This document shows positions 43,229-53,182 of a DNA stretch of 64,000 bases, piece by piece. The stretch is from contig NZ_CP099582.1 of NCBI RefSeq assembly GCF_024022995.1, forward strand, positions 1,116,001 through 1,180,000, given 5' to 3'. The DNA is from Thermococcus aggregans (lineage in GTDB: Archaea; Methanobacteriota_B; Thermococci; Thermococcales; Thermococcaceae). The position numbers and the translations under genes were made by a program. The notes below the pieces were generated by a model. The model saw only the letters and a program-made list of their open reading frames with translations, did no database searches and was not told where the DNA came from. Position 1 is the stretch's first letter, and the number at the start of each line of letters is the position of its first letter.

Positions 43229-43282
43229 GTTAAAGTAGGTATAAAAACCCTTCTGGGTTAAGCAAATTGACTTAACTTTAAC
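43229..43282. promoter_or_regulatory. Inverted octamers between cpgS and wtpA
   Basis: GTTAAAGT at 43229-43236 and its reverse complement ACTTTAAC at 43275-43282 lie on either side of GGTATAAAAACCC, which on the minus strand is a good TATA for cpgS. They could form an operator for the cpgS operon or a shared regulatory region. Confidence 0.35.
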
Positions 43283-43291
43283 ATAGGCATT

Positions 43292-44409
<1,118 letters not shown>

Positions 44410-44440
44410 ACTTTTTAATTTCCTTTTCAGAGGTGAGGAC

Positions 44441-45184
44441 ATGAGGGACTACGTAACATGGTTCTTCGCTCTGCTCGGCACGTTCTTTGTTCTGTACATA
44501 CTTCTTCCATTAGCTGTTATTGTGACCAAGCAACTCCTAGACTTGGAGATGTTAATAAATGCACTCCACGACGATCTCGTAATTGAGGCGCTTAAAAACT
44601 CTCTCCTCACTTCTACAGCCACGATGCTGATTTCTCTCTTTTTTGGAGTCCCACTAGGCTATGTCCTTGCGAGGAAGGACTTTAAGGGCAAAAGCTTTGT
44701 TCAGGCCGTTGTTGATGTTCCCATCGTTATTCCCCATTCCGTCGTTGGCATAATGCTCCTCACGACATTTTCCAGCAGGATTCTGGACAGCTATCTTGGG
44801 ATAATCATGGCAATGCTCTTTGTTTCTGCCCCTTTTACAATCAATGCCGCTAGGGATGGATTTCTGGCTGTGGATGAAAAGCTTGAGCATGTAGCAAGAA
44901 CGCTCGGAGCGAGCAAGCTGAAGGCGTTCTTTACGGTATCTGTTCCAATTGCAATGCCTTCTATTTTGAGCGGTGCCATAATGACGTGGGCAAGGGCGAT
45001 AAGCGAAGTTGGAGCAATCCTTATTATCGCCTACTACCCCAAAACTGCACAGGTTCTGGTGATGGAGTATTTCAACAACTACGGTTTGAGGGCTTCAAGG
45101 CCAATTTCCGTTATCTTGGTGCTGCTGAGCCTTAGCATCTTCGTTGTTTTAAGGTGGTTCGTGGGGAGGTCGAAAAATGCTTAG
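44441..45184 (+). CDS. wtpB: Tungstate/molybdate ABC transporter, permease
   Basis: 247 residues, six membrane segments. The EAA loop is visible near [20 protein letters not shown], which contacts the ATPase. AGAGGTGAGGAC precedes the ATG. The stop overlaps the wtpC start by 8 bases. Confidence 0.95.
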   Translation: MRDYVTWFFALLGTFFVLYILLPLAVIVTKQLLDLEMLINALHDDLVIEALKNSLLTSTATMLISLFFGVPLGYVLARKDFKGKSFVQAVVDVPIVIPHSVVGIMLLTTFSSRILDSYLGIIMAMLFVSAPFTINAARDGFLAVDEKLEHVARTLGASKLKAFFTVSVPIAMPSILSGAIMTWARAISEVGAILIIAYYPKTAQVLVMEYFNNYGLRASRPISVILVLLSLSIFVVLRWFVGRSKNA

Positions 45185-46211
45185 GGTTGAAAAAGTCAGC
45201 AAGGACTGGAAAGAGTTCAAGCTTAGAAATATTAGCTTTGAAGTTAAGGAGAATGAATATTTCATAATTTTGGGCCCTAGTGGTGCTGGGAAGACCCTTC
45301 TCCTTGAGATTATTGCTGGAATATTCATGCCGGATTCTGGAAGGATATTCATGGACGGGGAAGACATAACTTTTCTTCCCCCAGAAAAGAGGAATTTAGC
45401 TTATATCCCTCAGAACTATGCTCTTTTCCCTCACATGAAGGTTTATGATAACATAGCCTACGGATTAAAGCTTAGGAAGATTCCAAAAAACGAAATCGAC
45501 AGAAAGGTCAAGGAAATCGCAGAAACCCTTGAAATCTCCCACCTCTTGCATAGGAAACCGGGAACGCTGAGTGGCGGTGAGGCTCAAAGAGTGGCTATTG
45601 CAAGGGCTCTAGTATTGGAACCGAGGGTTATACTTCTCGACGAGCCATTTGCGAACTTGGATCCCCAAACGAGGGCTAAGCTTATTCAAGAGATGAAAAG
45701 ATGGAGAAAAGAACTTAACTTTACGGCTTTGCACGTGACACACTCGTTTGAAGAGGCTGTCAGCTTGGGGGATAGGGTGGGAGTAATGCTTAATGGAACG
45801 TTAATTCAAACTGGAGAAGTTAGAGAGGTTTTTTCCAAGCCTAAAAACGAGGAAGTAGCCAAGTTTCTCGGGTTTGAGAACATAATTGAGGGCGTTGCAG
45901 AGGGAAGAGTCTTAAGGGCAAATGGAATTTCAATAGAACTGCCGGTTGAGGTTAAGGGGAAGGTAAGGATCGGTATCAGGCCAGAGGACATTGTGATATC
46001 AAGCGAACCCATAAAAAGCTCTGCAAGAAATGAATTCAAGGCAAGGGTTTTGACGGTTGAAGATTTAGGCTCTCTTGTAAGGCTAACTCTTGAGGTTGGT
46101 GGAATTCAGCTTAGGGCGTTCATCACTCGTTCTTCTCTGGTAGAGATGGGAATTGAAGAGGGAAAAGATGTTTACCTGAGCTTTAAAGCAACGGCGATTC
46201 ATGTCTTCTAA
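45177..46211 (+). CDS. wtpC: Tungstate/molybdate ABC transporter, ATP-binding protein
   Basis: 344 residues. Walker [11 protein letters not shown] near residue 32, signature [15 protein letters not shown], Walker [13 protein letters not shown], switch His in [10 protein letters not shown]. The C-terminal part (about 230-344) includes [10 protein letters not shown] and a TOBE-type oxyanion-sensing domain. Completes WtpABC in one operon. GGGGAGGTCG before the ATG lies inside wtpB. Confidence 0.95.
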   Translation: MLRVEKVSKDWKEFKLRNISFEVKENEYFIILGPSGAGKTLLLEIIAGIFMPDSGRIFMDGEDITFLPPEKRNLAYIPQNYALFPHMKVYDNIAYGLKLRKIPKNEIDRKVKEIAETLEISHLLHRKPGTLSGGEAQRVAIARALVLEPRVILLDEPFANLDPQTRAKLIQEMKRWRKELNFTALHVTHSFEEAVSLGDRVGVMLNGTLIQTGEVREVFSKPKNEEVAKFLGFENIIEGVAEGRVLRANGISIELPVEVKGKVRIGIRPEDIVISSEPIKSSARNEFKARVLTVEDLGSLVRLTLEVGGIQLRAFITRSSLVEMGIEEGKDVYLSFKATAIHVF

Positions 46212-46317
46212 TGTATGCAGGTATGCATAAGTGCTTTTATTTGTCTTTTAACGACCTTTTCTTTACATATGGCAAGCCTTTTATATCTATGAAATCCTTT
46301 TCATAACCGGTGAGAAC

Positions 46318-47427
46318 ATGAAAAAGCTAACGTTGGCCGAAGCGAGTGCAATGCTTATAGGAACTCAAATTGGGGCGGGTGTATTGGGGTTACCATATGC
46401 GTTGAAAGACGCTGGAATCCTCGGAGTATTGGTAGTTATTGTAGCTGGATTAATGACGCTTTTGACGGCTTTGTTTGTCCTTGAAGTTGCTGCCAAAAAC
46501 CCAGGGAAAAGCCTTTCAAAACTTACCGAGGAGCATTTAGGTAAAGTAGGTGGCGCTTTAATGTTTCTCAGCATCTCCGCTTTGGCATACGGGGCTCTTA
46601 TAGCTTACATTGCTGGAAGCTCTGAGATTATACATTCCTTGACAAACATTAAGCCCGAAATCGCAGCCCTAATCTTTTGGGGTTTAATGAGCGCAATAGT
46701 TTTTATGGGTATTAAGGCTTCCGGAGAGGCTGAGTTAACTCTTTCTCTGGTCCTTCTTTTGGCTCTTGCACTCTCGATAGCCCTTGTTTTGGGCAGAATT
46801 GAGAGGGATAATTTGTTTACTTTCAACACTTCTGCGGCTTTAAATGGCTTGGGTGTAGTAATTTTTGCCTATGTAAGCCATATGGTAATCCCTGAGCTCT
46901 TTAAAGGGTTGAAAGATGTAAAAACCACAGCAAAAGCTGTTTTTATAGGTTATCTCGTCCCAATGGTCTTTTATGCGTTGTTCGTTCTTTCGTTTGTGGG
47001 AGCATTTGGCTCAAATACTCCCGAACTTGCAACAAGTGCACTTGAAAGGTTATATGGAAATCTGGGCAGAATTTTGGGTCTTGTTTTGCCCCTTGCGGCA
47101 ATATGCACGAGTTATATAGGCATAGCCCTTGCAGGAATGGACAACATAAAAGAGGTTCTGAGAGTAAATAAGGTTCATGCATGGATATTAACAGTATTTC
47201 CACCGCTGATAGTGTACTTCCTCGGCCTTAAGAGCTTTGTAAATGCCCTGTGGCTTGCCGGCACTTTTGGTGGACTGCTATATGCAGGAATACTGCCAAC
47301 TGCAATGTACCTAAAGGTAAAAAGAGAACAGAAGGGCTTCCATCTGGATGTGCCTCATTGGGTAGCTTACTTCTCTGGAGTGATTTTTTTAATGCTTTTC
47401 CTCTATTCAATTGCCTCTTTGGCGTGA
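46318..47427 (+). CDS. Amino acid permease (AAAP/APC superfamily)
   Basis: 369 residues, about eleven membrane segments. The first holds GTQIGAGVLGLPYALKDAG, the unwound substrate-binding helix of APC-fold transporters, most similar to the aromatic amino acid/serine branch. Secondary symporter in the cytoplasmic membrane; substrate not certain, but aromatic amino acids would suit the ior operon. TTTTATATC about 40 nt upstream is a likely TATA, and GGTGAGAAC the ribosome-binding site. It overlaps the next convergent gene by 25 bases. Confidence 0.88.
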   Translation: MKKLTLAEASAMLIGTQIGAGVLGLPYALKDAGILGVLVVIVAGLMTLLTALFVLEVAAKNPGKSLSKLTEEHLGKVGGALMFLSISALAYGALIAYIAGSSEIIHSLTNIKPEIAALIFWGLMSAIVFMGIKASGEAELTLSLVLLLALALSIALVLGRIERDNLFTFNTSAALNGLGVVIFAYVSHMVIPELFKGLKDVKTTAKAVFIGYLVPMVFYALFVLSFVGAFGSNTPELATSALERLYGNLGRILGLVLPLAAICTSYIGIALAGMDNIKEVLRVNKVHAWILTVFPPLIVYFLGLKSFVNALWLAGTFGGLLYAGILPTAMYLKVKREQKGFHLDVPHWVAYFSGVIFLMLFLYSIASLA

Positions 47428-47684
47428 ATTTTATATTTTACAACGTATCTCCCTTTTTCAAAGTCTTCCTCGCTTTCTAAAATCTCTACTGGCTCCACAT
47501 GCAGCCCAAACTCTATAGCTTCCCATTTTATGTCATCGAAATAGTCAAACAATCCACAGGTCTTGCAGAAGGAGCCTCTAAACTCTATTACAACCTCGTC
47601 GTTCGTTGTCTCTATTATCTCTGCCTGAGCCTTGCTTCCGTGAAGTCTGTTGAACTCTCCAACCGCTCTTTTAAGCTTCTCCAT
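47403..47684 (-). CDS. Small hypothetical protein with CxxC
   Basis: 93 residues, soluble, acidic. An EFRGSFCKTCGLFDYFDD segment carries CxxC, possibly a metal or redox site. The family is not recognised. GCGGAG lies before the ATG at 47684, two codons after another in-frame ATG. It overlaps the permease gene tail to tail by 25 bases. Confidence 0.75.
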   Translation of the reverse strand: MEKLKRAVGEFNRLHGSKAQAEIIETTNDEVVIEFRGSFCKTCGLFDYFDDIKWEAIEFGLHVEPVEILESEEDFEKGRYVVKYKIHAKEAIE

Positions 47685-47764
47685 GGACATCTCCGCTAGA
47701 GTTTAGTTTCGCATTTTTAAACGATTTTGTTCGATAATCGCATCAAAATTTTTAAGATTCTGGT

Positions 47765-50700
47765 ATGTATGATGAACGAAGGGCAATGATAAGGTTTGCA
47801 AGTAGGGAATACAGCGATGAGGAAATCTATGCAATACTCGATAAGCCTATTGGAGAGTGGTTTAGGCGCAAATTTGGGACGTTCACGCCTCCTCAGAGAT
47901 ATGCAGTTGTTGAAATCCACAAGGGGGAAAACGTCCTCATATCCTCACCAACTGGTAGTGGAAAAACTTTATCCGCTTTTCTCGCTGCTATAAACGAGCT
48001 TGTTCTTCTTGGAAAGGAGGGCAAACTTAAGGATCAAATTTACGTTCTCTATGTTTCTCCCCTAAGGGCTTTGAACAACGACATACGGAGGAACCTTGAG
48101 GAGCCTCTGAAGGAGATAAGAGAGGTATACAAGGAGTTTGGGTACGAGCTGCCAGAGATAAGGGTGGCTGTGAGGACTAGCGATACATCAAGTTATGAAA
48201 AGCAGAAGATGACAAAGAAGCCGCCCCATATTCTGATAACTACCCCGGAAAGCCTTGCCATAGCTCTCAACGCCCCTAAATTCAGCCAGAGGTTAAAGAC
48301 TGTCAAATATGTTATCATTGATGAAGTCCATGCCTTGGCTGAGAACAAGAGAGGGAGTCACCTAACCCTAAGCTTGGAAAGGCTTCAAAATCTTGCCGGG
48401 GATTTCGTTAGAATCGGCCTAAGCGCAACAATACATCCCCTTGAGGAAGTTGCCAAGTTTGTCTTCGGTTTTAATGATGACGGCACTCCACGCTCTGGGT
48501 TAATCGTTGATGTTAGCTTTGCGAAGCAGACTGAAATCAAAGTTGAGAGCGTTGTTGAAGACCTAGTCTATGCTTCGGCTGAGGAAATCAGTAAAGCTTT
48601 GTACAAACGCTTGGAGGAGCTCATAGAGCAGCATAGAACGACGCTGATATTTACAAACACAAGAAGCGGAGCTGAAAGGGTTGCATATCACCTTAAGAAG
48701 AGGTTTCCGAAATACGCGGAATTGATCGAAGCTCACCATTCAAGCCTTTCCAGAGACGTTAGGCTTGAAGTAGAGGAGAAATTGAAGAGAGGGGAGCTTA
48801 AGGCCGTTGTATGTGTCCCGGGACACATGAAGATGCTTACTTCCAAAGGGATTAAGAGAATAGACAAGCTTATCGGTAATGAGGAGATAATCGGGATTGA
48901 GGACACAAAAAGTAGCTTTGTAAGATTCAAGGGCGTTCACAAGATTAAATACAACTCTGAGGGAATAAGACTCAAAACAAAGCTTGGCTTTGAAGTTGAA
49001 GCCACAAAAGGACACAAGTTTCTCACAATAAAATATGGGAAGCCTGCTTGGATTGAAGCGGGGAAGCTCAAGCCTGGGGACTACATTGGGATTTTGCGCA
49101 GGTTGCCAAGTTTAGAAGAAGAAATTTCCATTTTTGAAATCCTTCCAGATTCCGCTTACTTACATTTGCGAGCTGAGTTTTTAGAAGAGCTAAAGAAGAA
49201 CATTCAGGCTAAATTTGGTTCGATTAAGGCCTTTGCAAGGAAACTGAATGTGAGTGAGAGCTACTTATCAAGGCAGCTTAGGGGTGAGTATTCCTTTAGA
49301 TGGTGCAAACTAAAAATGGTTCTTAATGAAGTTAACATGAGCATCGAAGAAAACGATGTTGTGAAAATAACATCCGACAAAAACACTTACGAACTGCCTA
49401 AAAGATTCACTCCTGGGATGGCTAGGCTTCTCGGCTTCTGGCTTGCCGACGGTTCATGGAAGAGCAACTCAATAACTCTTTTTTCCAGTGATTTAGAAGT
49501 GCTTAGGCGTTATGCCAAGCTTGTCAAAGAAGAGTTTGGGATTAAAGGAGTTATAAGAAGGCAAAACGAAAGCACATATGGGCTTGAAATCCCATTTAGC
49601 GTGCTCCTTCGCATCTTTAAAGGGCTTGTGGGGAACAATGGAAGGAAATCTATCGATGGAAGATTTCCAGAGATACTCTACCGCCTTCCAAAAGAGCACA
49701 AGATTCAGTTTTTATCTGGTTATTTTGATGGTGACGGATACCTTGAGATAAAAGAGGACAATCGTGTGTATTCGGCTGGCTTCGCTACCTTTAACCTAGA
49801 GTTTGCCGAAGGGATACGCAATCTTTTACTCCAGCTCGGAATCGTTGCATCTCTCAGAAGGCGGGACTACAACGAATGCTACTCATTTAAAGGCAAAAAG
49901 ATAAGAAAGGTCGGAACCTCTTACACCGTCGCAATCTTAGGTGGGGAATATCTACGAAAATTTGGAGAGCTAATAGAGCCTTGGCGTCCTGGGCTTGAAA
50001 AAATAAAAAATATTACATCTGGCGGATATTCAAATTCCGATGTAATTCCCGGAATTGGCAATCGTCTCAGGAAAATAAGGGAGAAGCTTGGCATCACGTC
50101 ATACCAGCTTCAAAAAATGGGGATGTACAATCCTATCAAAGTTGAGCTAGGAACCCGCGAAATCAGCAGGAGAAATTTAGTTAGACTGCTTGACTTTTAC
50201 GAGAGAATTGCGAGGGAGAGAAACGCTGAGGGTGTACTCTCTGAAATTGAGGAGCTCCAAAAGCTTGCAAATGGAGACATTTTCTTCGATAAAATTGAAT
50301 CTGTAGAGTCAGTTTTTATCGCGGATGCATATGGCATCTTAGACTCTAAAACAGGAAACTACGTTGTTAACGGCTTCGTCTCAAAAAACAGCTCGACGAG
50401 TCTTGAGCTCGGGATTGATATAGGTACAATAGATCTGGTTGTCCTCATCGGTTCACCAAAGAGCGTCAACAGAGCACTTCAAAGAATTGGAAGGGCAGGG
50501 CATAGGTTGCATGAGGTAAGTAGGGGGATAATTCTCGTTCTGGATAGAGACGATTTAGTGGAATGCACTGTTTTAGCCCATAATGCGAGAAATAGAAGGC
50601 TTGATAGGATTAAAATTCCCCAGAATCCACTAGACGTTCTTGTGCAGCATCTTCTTGGCATGGCCTTGGAGAGAGTCTGGGACATCAATGAGGCCTACAG

Positions 50701-51955
50701 GCTTGTTAAGAGGGCTTATCCATACCGCAATCTAAGCTTTGACGACTTCATGAGCGTTTTGCGCTATCTCGCAGGGGAATACGCCGGATTAGAAGAGAAG
50801 AAAGTCTACGCTAAGATTTGGCTCGATGAAAATGAGGGGAAGTTCGGCAAGAGAGGCAAGATGACGAGGGTGATATACTACATGAACGTTGGCACGATTC
50901 CAGACGAGGCAAAAATTGAAGTTTACACCTTGGATAGGCGCTTCATAGGGACTGTTGAAGAGGAATTTGCCGAAAGGCTAATGCCTGGAGACATATTCGT
51001 TCTTGCCGGCAGGACGTATGAGTTCAAGAAGTCAAGGGGGAACAGAATATACGTGATACCTAAAGAGGGAGCAAAGCCTACTATCCCGGCATGGTTTTCT
51101 GAAATGCTCCCCTTGAGTTTTGATCTGGCTATAGACATTCAAAGGTTTAGAAGGGAAGTCAAGAGCCTCTTAAACAACAAAAGGGCTAAAAGTTTCCTTA
51201 TGAAGAAATACCAAATTGACGAAAAAGCTGCAAAGGCTATTTTGGCCTATTTCAGAGAGCAGGAAAAATATTCCACAATTCCAGACGATGAGACTCTTTT
51301 AGTTGAGGAGGTCTTTGACGAGAAAAGGGCTAAGTACTTTTTCCACACGCTCATTGGAAGAAGGGCTAATGAAGCCCTAAGCAGGGCCTTTGCCTATGTT
51401 ATCAGCAAAAAGAAGAAAGCCAACGTTGGGATAGCAATAAGCGACAATGGATTTATGCTCATTCTCCCCAAGGAGAAGCCCCTAAACGAGGAAGAAATTA
51501 AGGCACTGTTCCAGATTGAGAACTTAAGGGAAACCTTAAAGAGGGCATTGGACAATACGGAGCTTTTAAAGAGGCGCTTTAGGCACGTTGCAAACAGAGG
51601 TCTGCTCATCCTTAGGAGATACATGGGAAGAAAGAAGAGCTTAAGCAGACAGCAGTTAAATGCACAAACTCTCTTAAGGCTTTTGGAGAAAAACTATCCC
51701 GACTTTCCGCTTTTGAAAGAAACTTACAGGGAGATAATGGAGGACAAAATGGACATAGAAAATGCAGAGCTCTTCCTGAGCTGGGTTAAAAAGGGGGAGA
51801 TAAAAGTGGTGGTAGAGCATAATGAACTGCCCTCACCTTTTGCCTTTAATCTTGAAGTGATTGGAGCAAGCGACGTTGTGCTCATGGAGGACAGAAGGGA
51901 GCTTATTAAGCAGCTGCACAGCAAAATCATGAAGCTAATAGGGGAAAAGGTTTAA
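47765..51955 (+). CDS. lhr: Lhr-type superfamily 2 DNA helicase containing an intein
   Basis: 1396 codons, of which 870 encode the helicase. Motifs: Walker A SSPTGSGKT at about 60-68, IIDEVHAL (motif II), GLSATIHP (motif III), IFTNTRSGAE (motif IV), then SSTSLELGIDIG (motif V) interrupted by an intein, and QRIGRAGHR (motif VI). The C-terminus holds the Lhr-core winged helix and extension. Lhr unwinds DNA 3' to 5' and serves in repair. The ATG at 47765 has a poor ribosome-binding site; the ATG at 47786 is an alternative. Splicing is needed for function, as the intein splits motif V. Confidence 0.95.
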   Translation: MYDERRAMIRFASREYSDEEIYAILDKPIGEWFRRKFGTFTPPQRYAVVEIHKGENVLISSPTGSGKTLSAFLAAINELVLLGKEGKLKDQIYVLYVSPLRALNNDIRRNLEEPLKEIREVYKEFGYELPEIRVAVRTSDTSSYEKQKMTKKPPHILITTPESLAIALNAPKFSQRLKTVKYVIIDEVHALAENKRGSHLTLSLERLQNLAGDFVRIGLSATIHPLEEVAKFVFGFNDDGTPRSGLIVDVSFAKQTEIKVESVVEDLVYASAEEISKALYKRLEELIEQHRTTLIFTNTRSGAERVAYHLKKRFPKYAELIEAHHSSLSRDVRLEVEEKLKRGELKAVVCVPGHMKMLTSKGIKRIDKLIGNEEIIGIEDTKSSFVRFKGVHKIKYNSEGIRLKTKLGFEVEATKGHKFLTIKYGKPAWIEAGKLKPGDYIGILRRLPSLEEEISIFEILPDSAYLHLRAEFLEELKKNIQAKFGSIKAFARKLNVSESYLSRQLRGEYSFRWCKLKMVLNEVNMSIEENDVVKITSDKNTYELPKRFTPGMARLLGFWLADGSWKSNSITLFSSDLEVLRRYAKLVKEEFGIKGVIRRQNESTYGLEIPFSVLLRIFKGLVGNNGRKSIDGRFPEILYRLPKEHKIQFLSGYFDGDGYLEIKEDNRVYSAGFATFNLEFAEGIRNLLLQLGIVASLRRRDYNECYSFKGKKIRKVGTSYTVAILGGEYLRKFGELIEPWRPGLEKIKNITSGGYSNSDVIPGIGNRLRKIREKLGITSYQLQKMGMYNPIKVELGTREISRRNLVRLLDFYERIARERNAEGVLSEIEELQKLANGDIFFDKIESVESVFIADAYGILDSKTGNYVVNGFVSKNSSTSLELGIDIGTIDLVVLIGSPKSVNRALQRIGRAGHRLHEVSRGIILVLDRDDLVECTVLAHNARNRRLDRIKIPQNPLDVLVQHLLGMALERVWDINEAYRLVKRAYPYRNLSFDDFMSVLRYLAGEYAGLEEKKVYAKIWLDENEGKFGKRGKMTRVIYYMNVGTIPDEAKIEVYTLDRRFIGTVEEEFAERLMPGDIFVLAGRTYEFKKSRGNRIYVIPKEGAKPTIPAWFSEMLPLSFDLAIDIQRFRREVKSLLNNKRAKSFLMKKYQIDEKAAKAILAYFREQEKYSTIPDDETLLVEEVFDEKRAKYFFHTLIGRRANEALSRAFAYVISKKKKANVGIAISDNGFMLILPKEKPLNEEEIKALFQIENLRETLKRALDNTELLKRRFRHVANRGLLILRRYMGRKKSLSRQQLNAQTLLRLLEKNYPDFPLLKETYREIMEDKMDIENAELFLSWVKKGEIKVVVEHNELPSPFAFNLEVIGASDVVLMEDRRELIKQLHSKIMKLIGEKV
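48812..50389 (+). mobile_element. Intein with LAGLIDADG homing endonuclease inside lhr
   Basis: 526 residues inserted at codon 350 of lhr. It starts with Cys (CVPGHMKMLTSKGIKRIDKL) and ends in NGFVSKN followed by Ser as the first extein residue. Block B appears as EATKGHKFLT, and two dodecapeptides LLGFWLADGSW and LSGYFDGDGY mark the homing endonuclease. Two helix-turn-helix-like pieces (KLNVSESYLSRQLRGEYS, KLGITSYQLQKMGMYN) flank it. The residue before the last Asn is Lys, not the usual His. Lhr inteins are known in Pyrococcus. Frame is intact, so splicing and homing are probably active. Confidence 0.93.
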
Positions 51956-51960
51956 ATACC
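51946..51960 (+). promoter_or_regulatory. Promoter of the beta-propeller protein gene
   Basis: AAAAGGTTTAAATACC at the very end of lhr is a near-perfect BRE/TATA element, about 30 nt before the GTG at 51989. The following gene therefore has its own promoter despite the short gap. Confidence 0.6.
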
Positions 51961-51988
51961 ATGTTGAGAAGTAATAAAGGGAAGTAAG

Positions 51989-53182
51989 GTGAGTAAAAAG
52001 ATACGAATTTTGCTGAACATCCTGTTTATCTTTTTAATATTCTGGACATTGAACTACTGGGAGGAAACTTCCAAAAGGGATCCTCTGCTAGATAGAATAT
52101 ATAGACTTGATCTCAGCCTTGAATGGGATGTAGATGGAATAGGGTTTCAAAATGACACCCTCGTTGTTAAGGTGACATACCATGGATTATCGAGAAACCC
52201 AAAAAATGGGAGCTTGCTTTTTATAAGGGATGGAAAGATAGTCAGAAACGTAACGTTACTGCCTTTTGATGATTTTGGAACATTTGATCTCTCAAAAGAT
52301 GTTATAGCTCTTGGAACCTACAGTATTAAGTGGCTTGATGAATCTACTTTTACTTTTTCTCCGTTTTATCTTATAGCGTATTCTCCTACGGGTTCTGAGC
52401 TCTGGAGAAAGGAGTTCAATGTAACTTCTCTAAGCACAGCCGGTGATTTAATTGTGGCAAGGGGTTACGTAAGGAACGGTAGCGTTGTTAAGGTTTTTGA
52501 CGTACGAGGAAATGAGCTCTGGGGCTTGGCTTTTGGTGAAAATGTCGCCACAAACGGAAAAACCATTGCAGTCACTGAGAAAGGCAAAATTTATCTCTTC
52601 TCAAGAGAAGGGAATCTCATAAAAACCATTGAACCGTGGAAGGGAACTGTTGGTTCTGTAGAGCTTACGGATGATGGAAGACTCGTTGTGACTTTCTATT
52701 CGAAAGAGGGGTCTTACTTGGGAGTTTATAGTGAAAATGGAAGCTTACTCTGGACGAAGAATTTCTCTCGCATAAGGGATTTTGCGATCTCTCAAAATTA
52801 TATCTTAGTGTATGATGGTGCACTGCATATACTCGATTGGTCGGGAAAAGTGCTCTGGGATAACACTCGCTATTATCCTTTGTATCCAGAAGTGGGAATA
52901 GCATTGGGGAGAATTGCGATTTCTGGGGATGAGAAGTTTATAGCCTACGGGAGTTCTGAAGTGAGCTTAGCAATAAATCCCCTCTTTGATCATGACAAAG
53001 ACGGCATTATAGACGAAGATGATCCTATCCCCTTTAACAATGGCATTTTCTATAGAGCTCTGCTGACAATTGTCGTGGGCATTGCTGCGATATGGGTAAA
53101 CAGGAGAGAACTACAAAAGAGTAGGGAAGAAGCGAGAAAAAAGTATGAAGAGATTAAAAACTCCTTAGACTCTAAACTTTAA
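51989..53182 (+). CDS. Membrane-anchored beta-propeller (PQQ-like) surface protein
   Basis: 397 residues, GTG start. One N-terminal membrane segment (ILLNILFIFLIFWTLNYW), then repeats of about 40 residues with LYxxxGxxLW-type ends (SPTGSELWRK, DVRGNELWGL, SENGSLLWTK, DWSGKVLWDN), forming a PQQ-like propeller. DHDKDGIIDEDDPIPFNN is a calcium-binding thrombospondin-type repeat. A second membrane segment (ALLTIVVGIAAIWV) and a charged tail close it. Several N-x-S/T sites suggest glycosylation outside. Ligand unknown. Confidence 0.8.
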   Translation: MSKKIRILLNILFIFLIFWTLNYWEETSKRDPLLDRIYRLDLSLEWDVDGIGFQNDTLVVKVTYHGLSRNPKNGSLLFIRDGKIVRNVTLLPFDDFGTFDLSKDVIALGTYSIKWLDESTFTFSPFYLIAYSPTGSELWRKEFNVTSLSTAGDLIVARGYVRNGSVVKVFDVRGNELWGLAFGENVATNGKTIAVTEKGKIYLFSREGNLIKTIEPWKGTVGSVELTDDGRLVVTFYSKEGSYLGVYSENGSLLWTKNFSRIRDFAISQNYILVYDGALHILDWSGKVLWDNTRYYPLYPEVGIALGRIAISGDEKFIAYGSSEVSLAINPLFDHDKDGIIDEDDPIPFNNGIFYRALLTIVVGIAAIWVNRRELQKSREEARKKYEEIKNSLDSKL

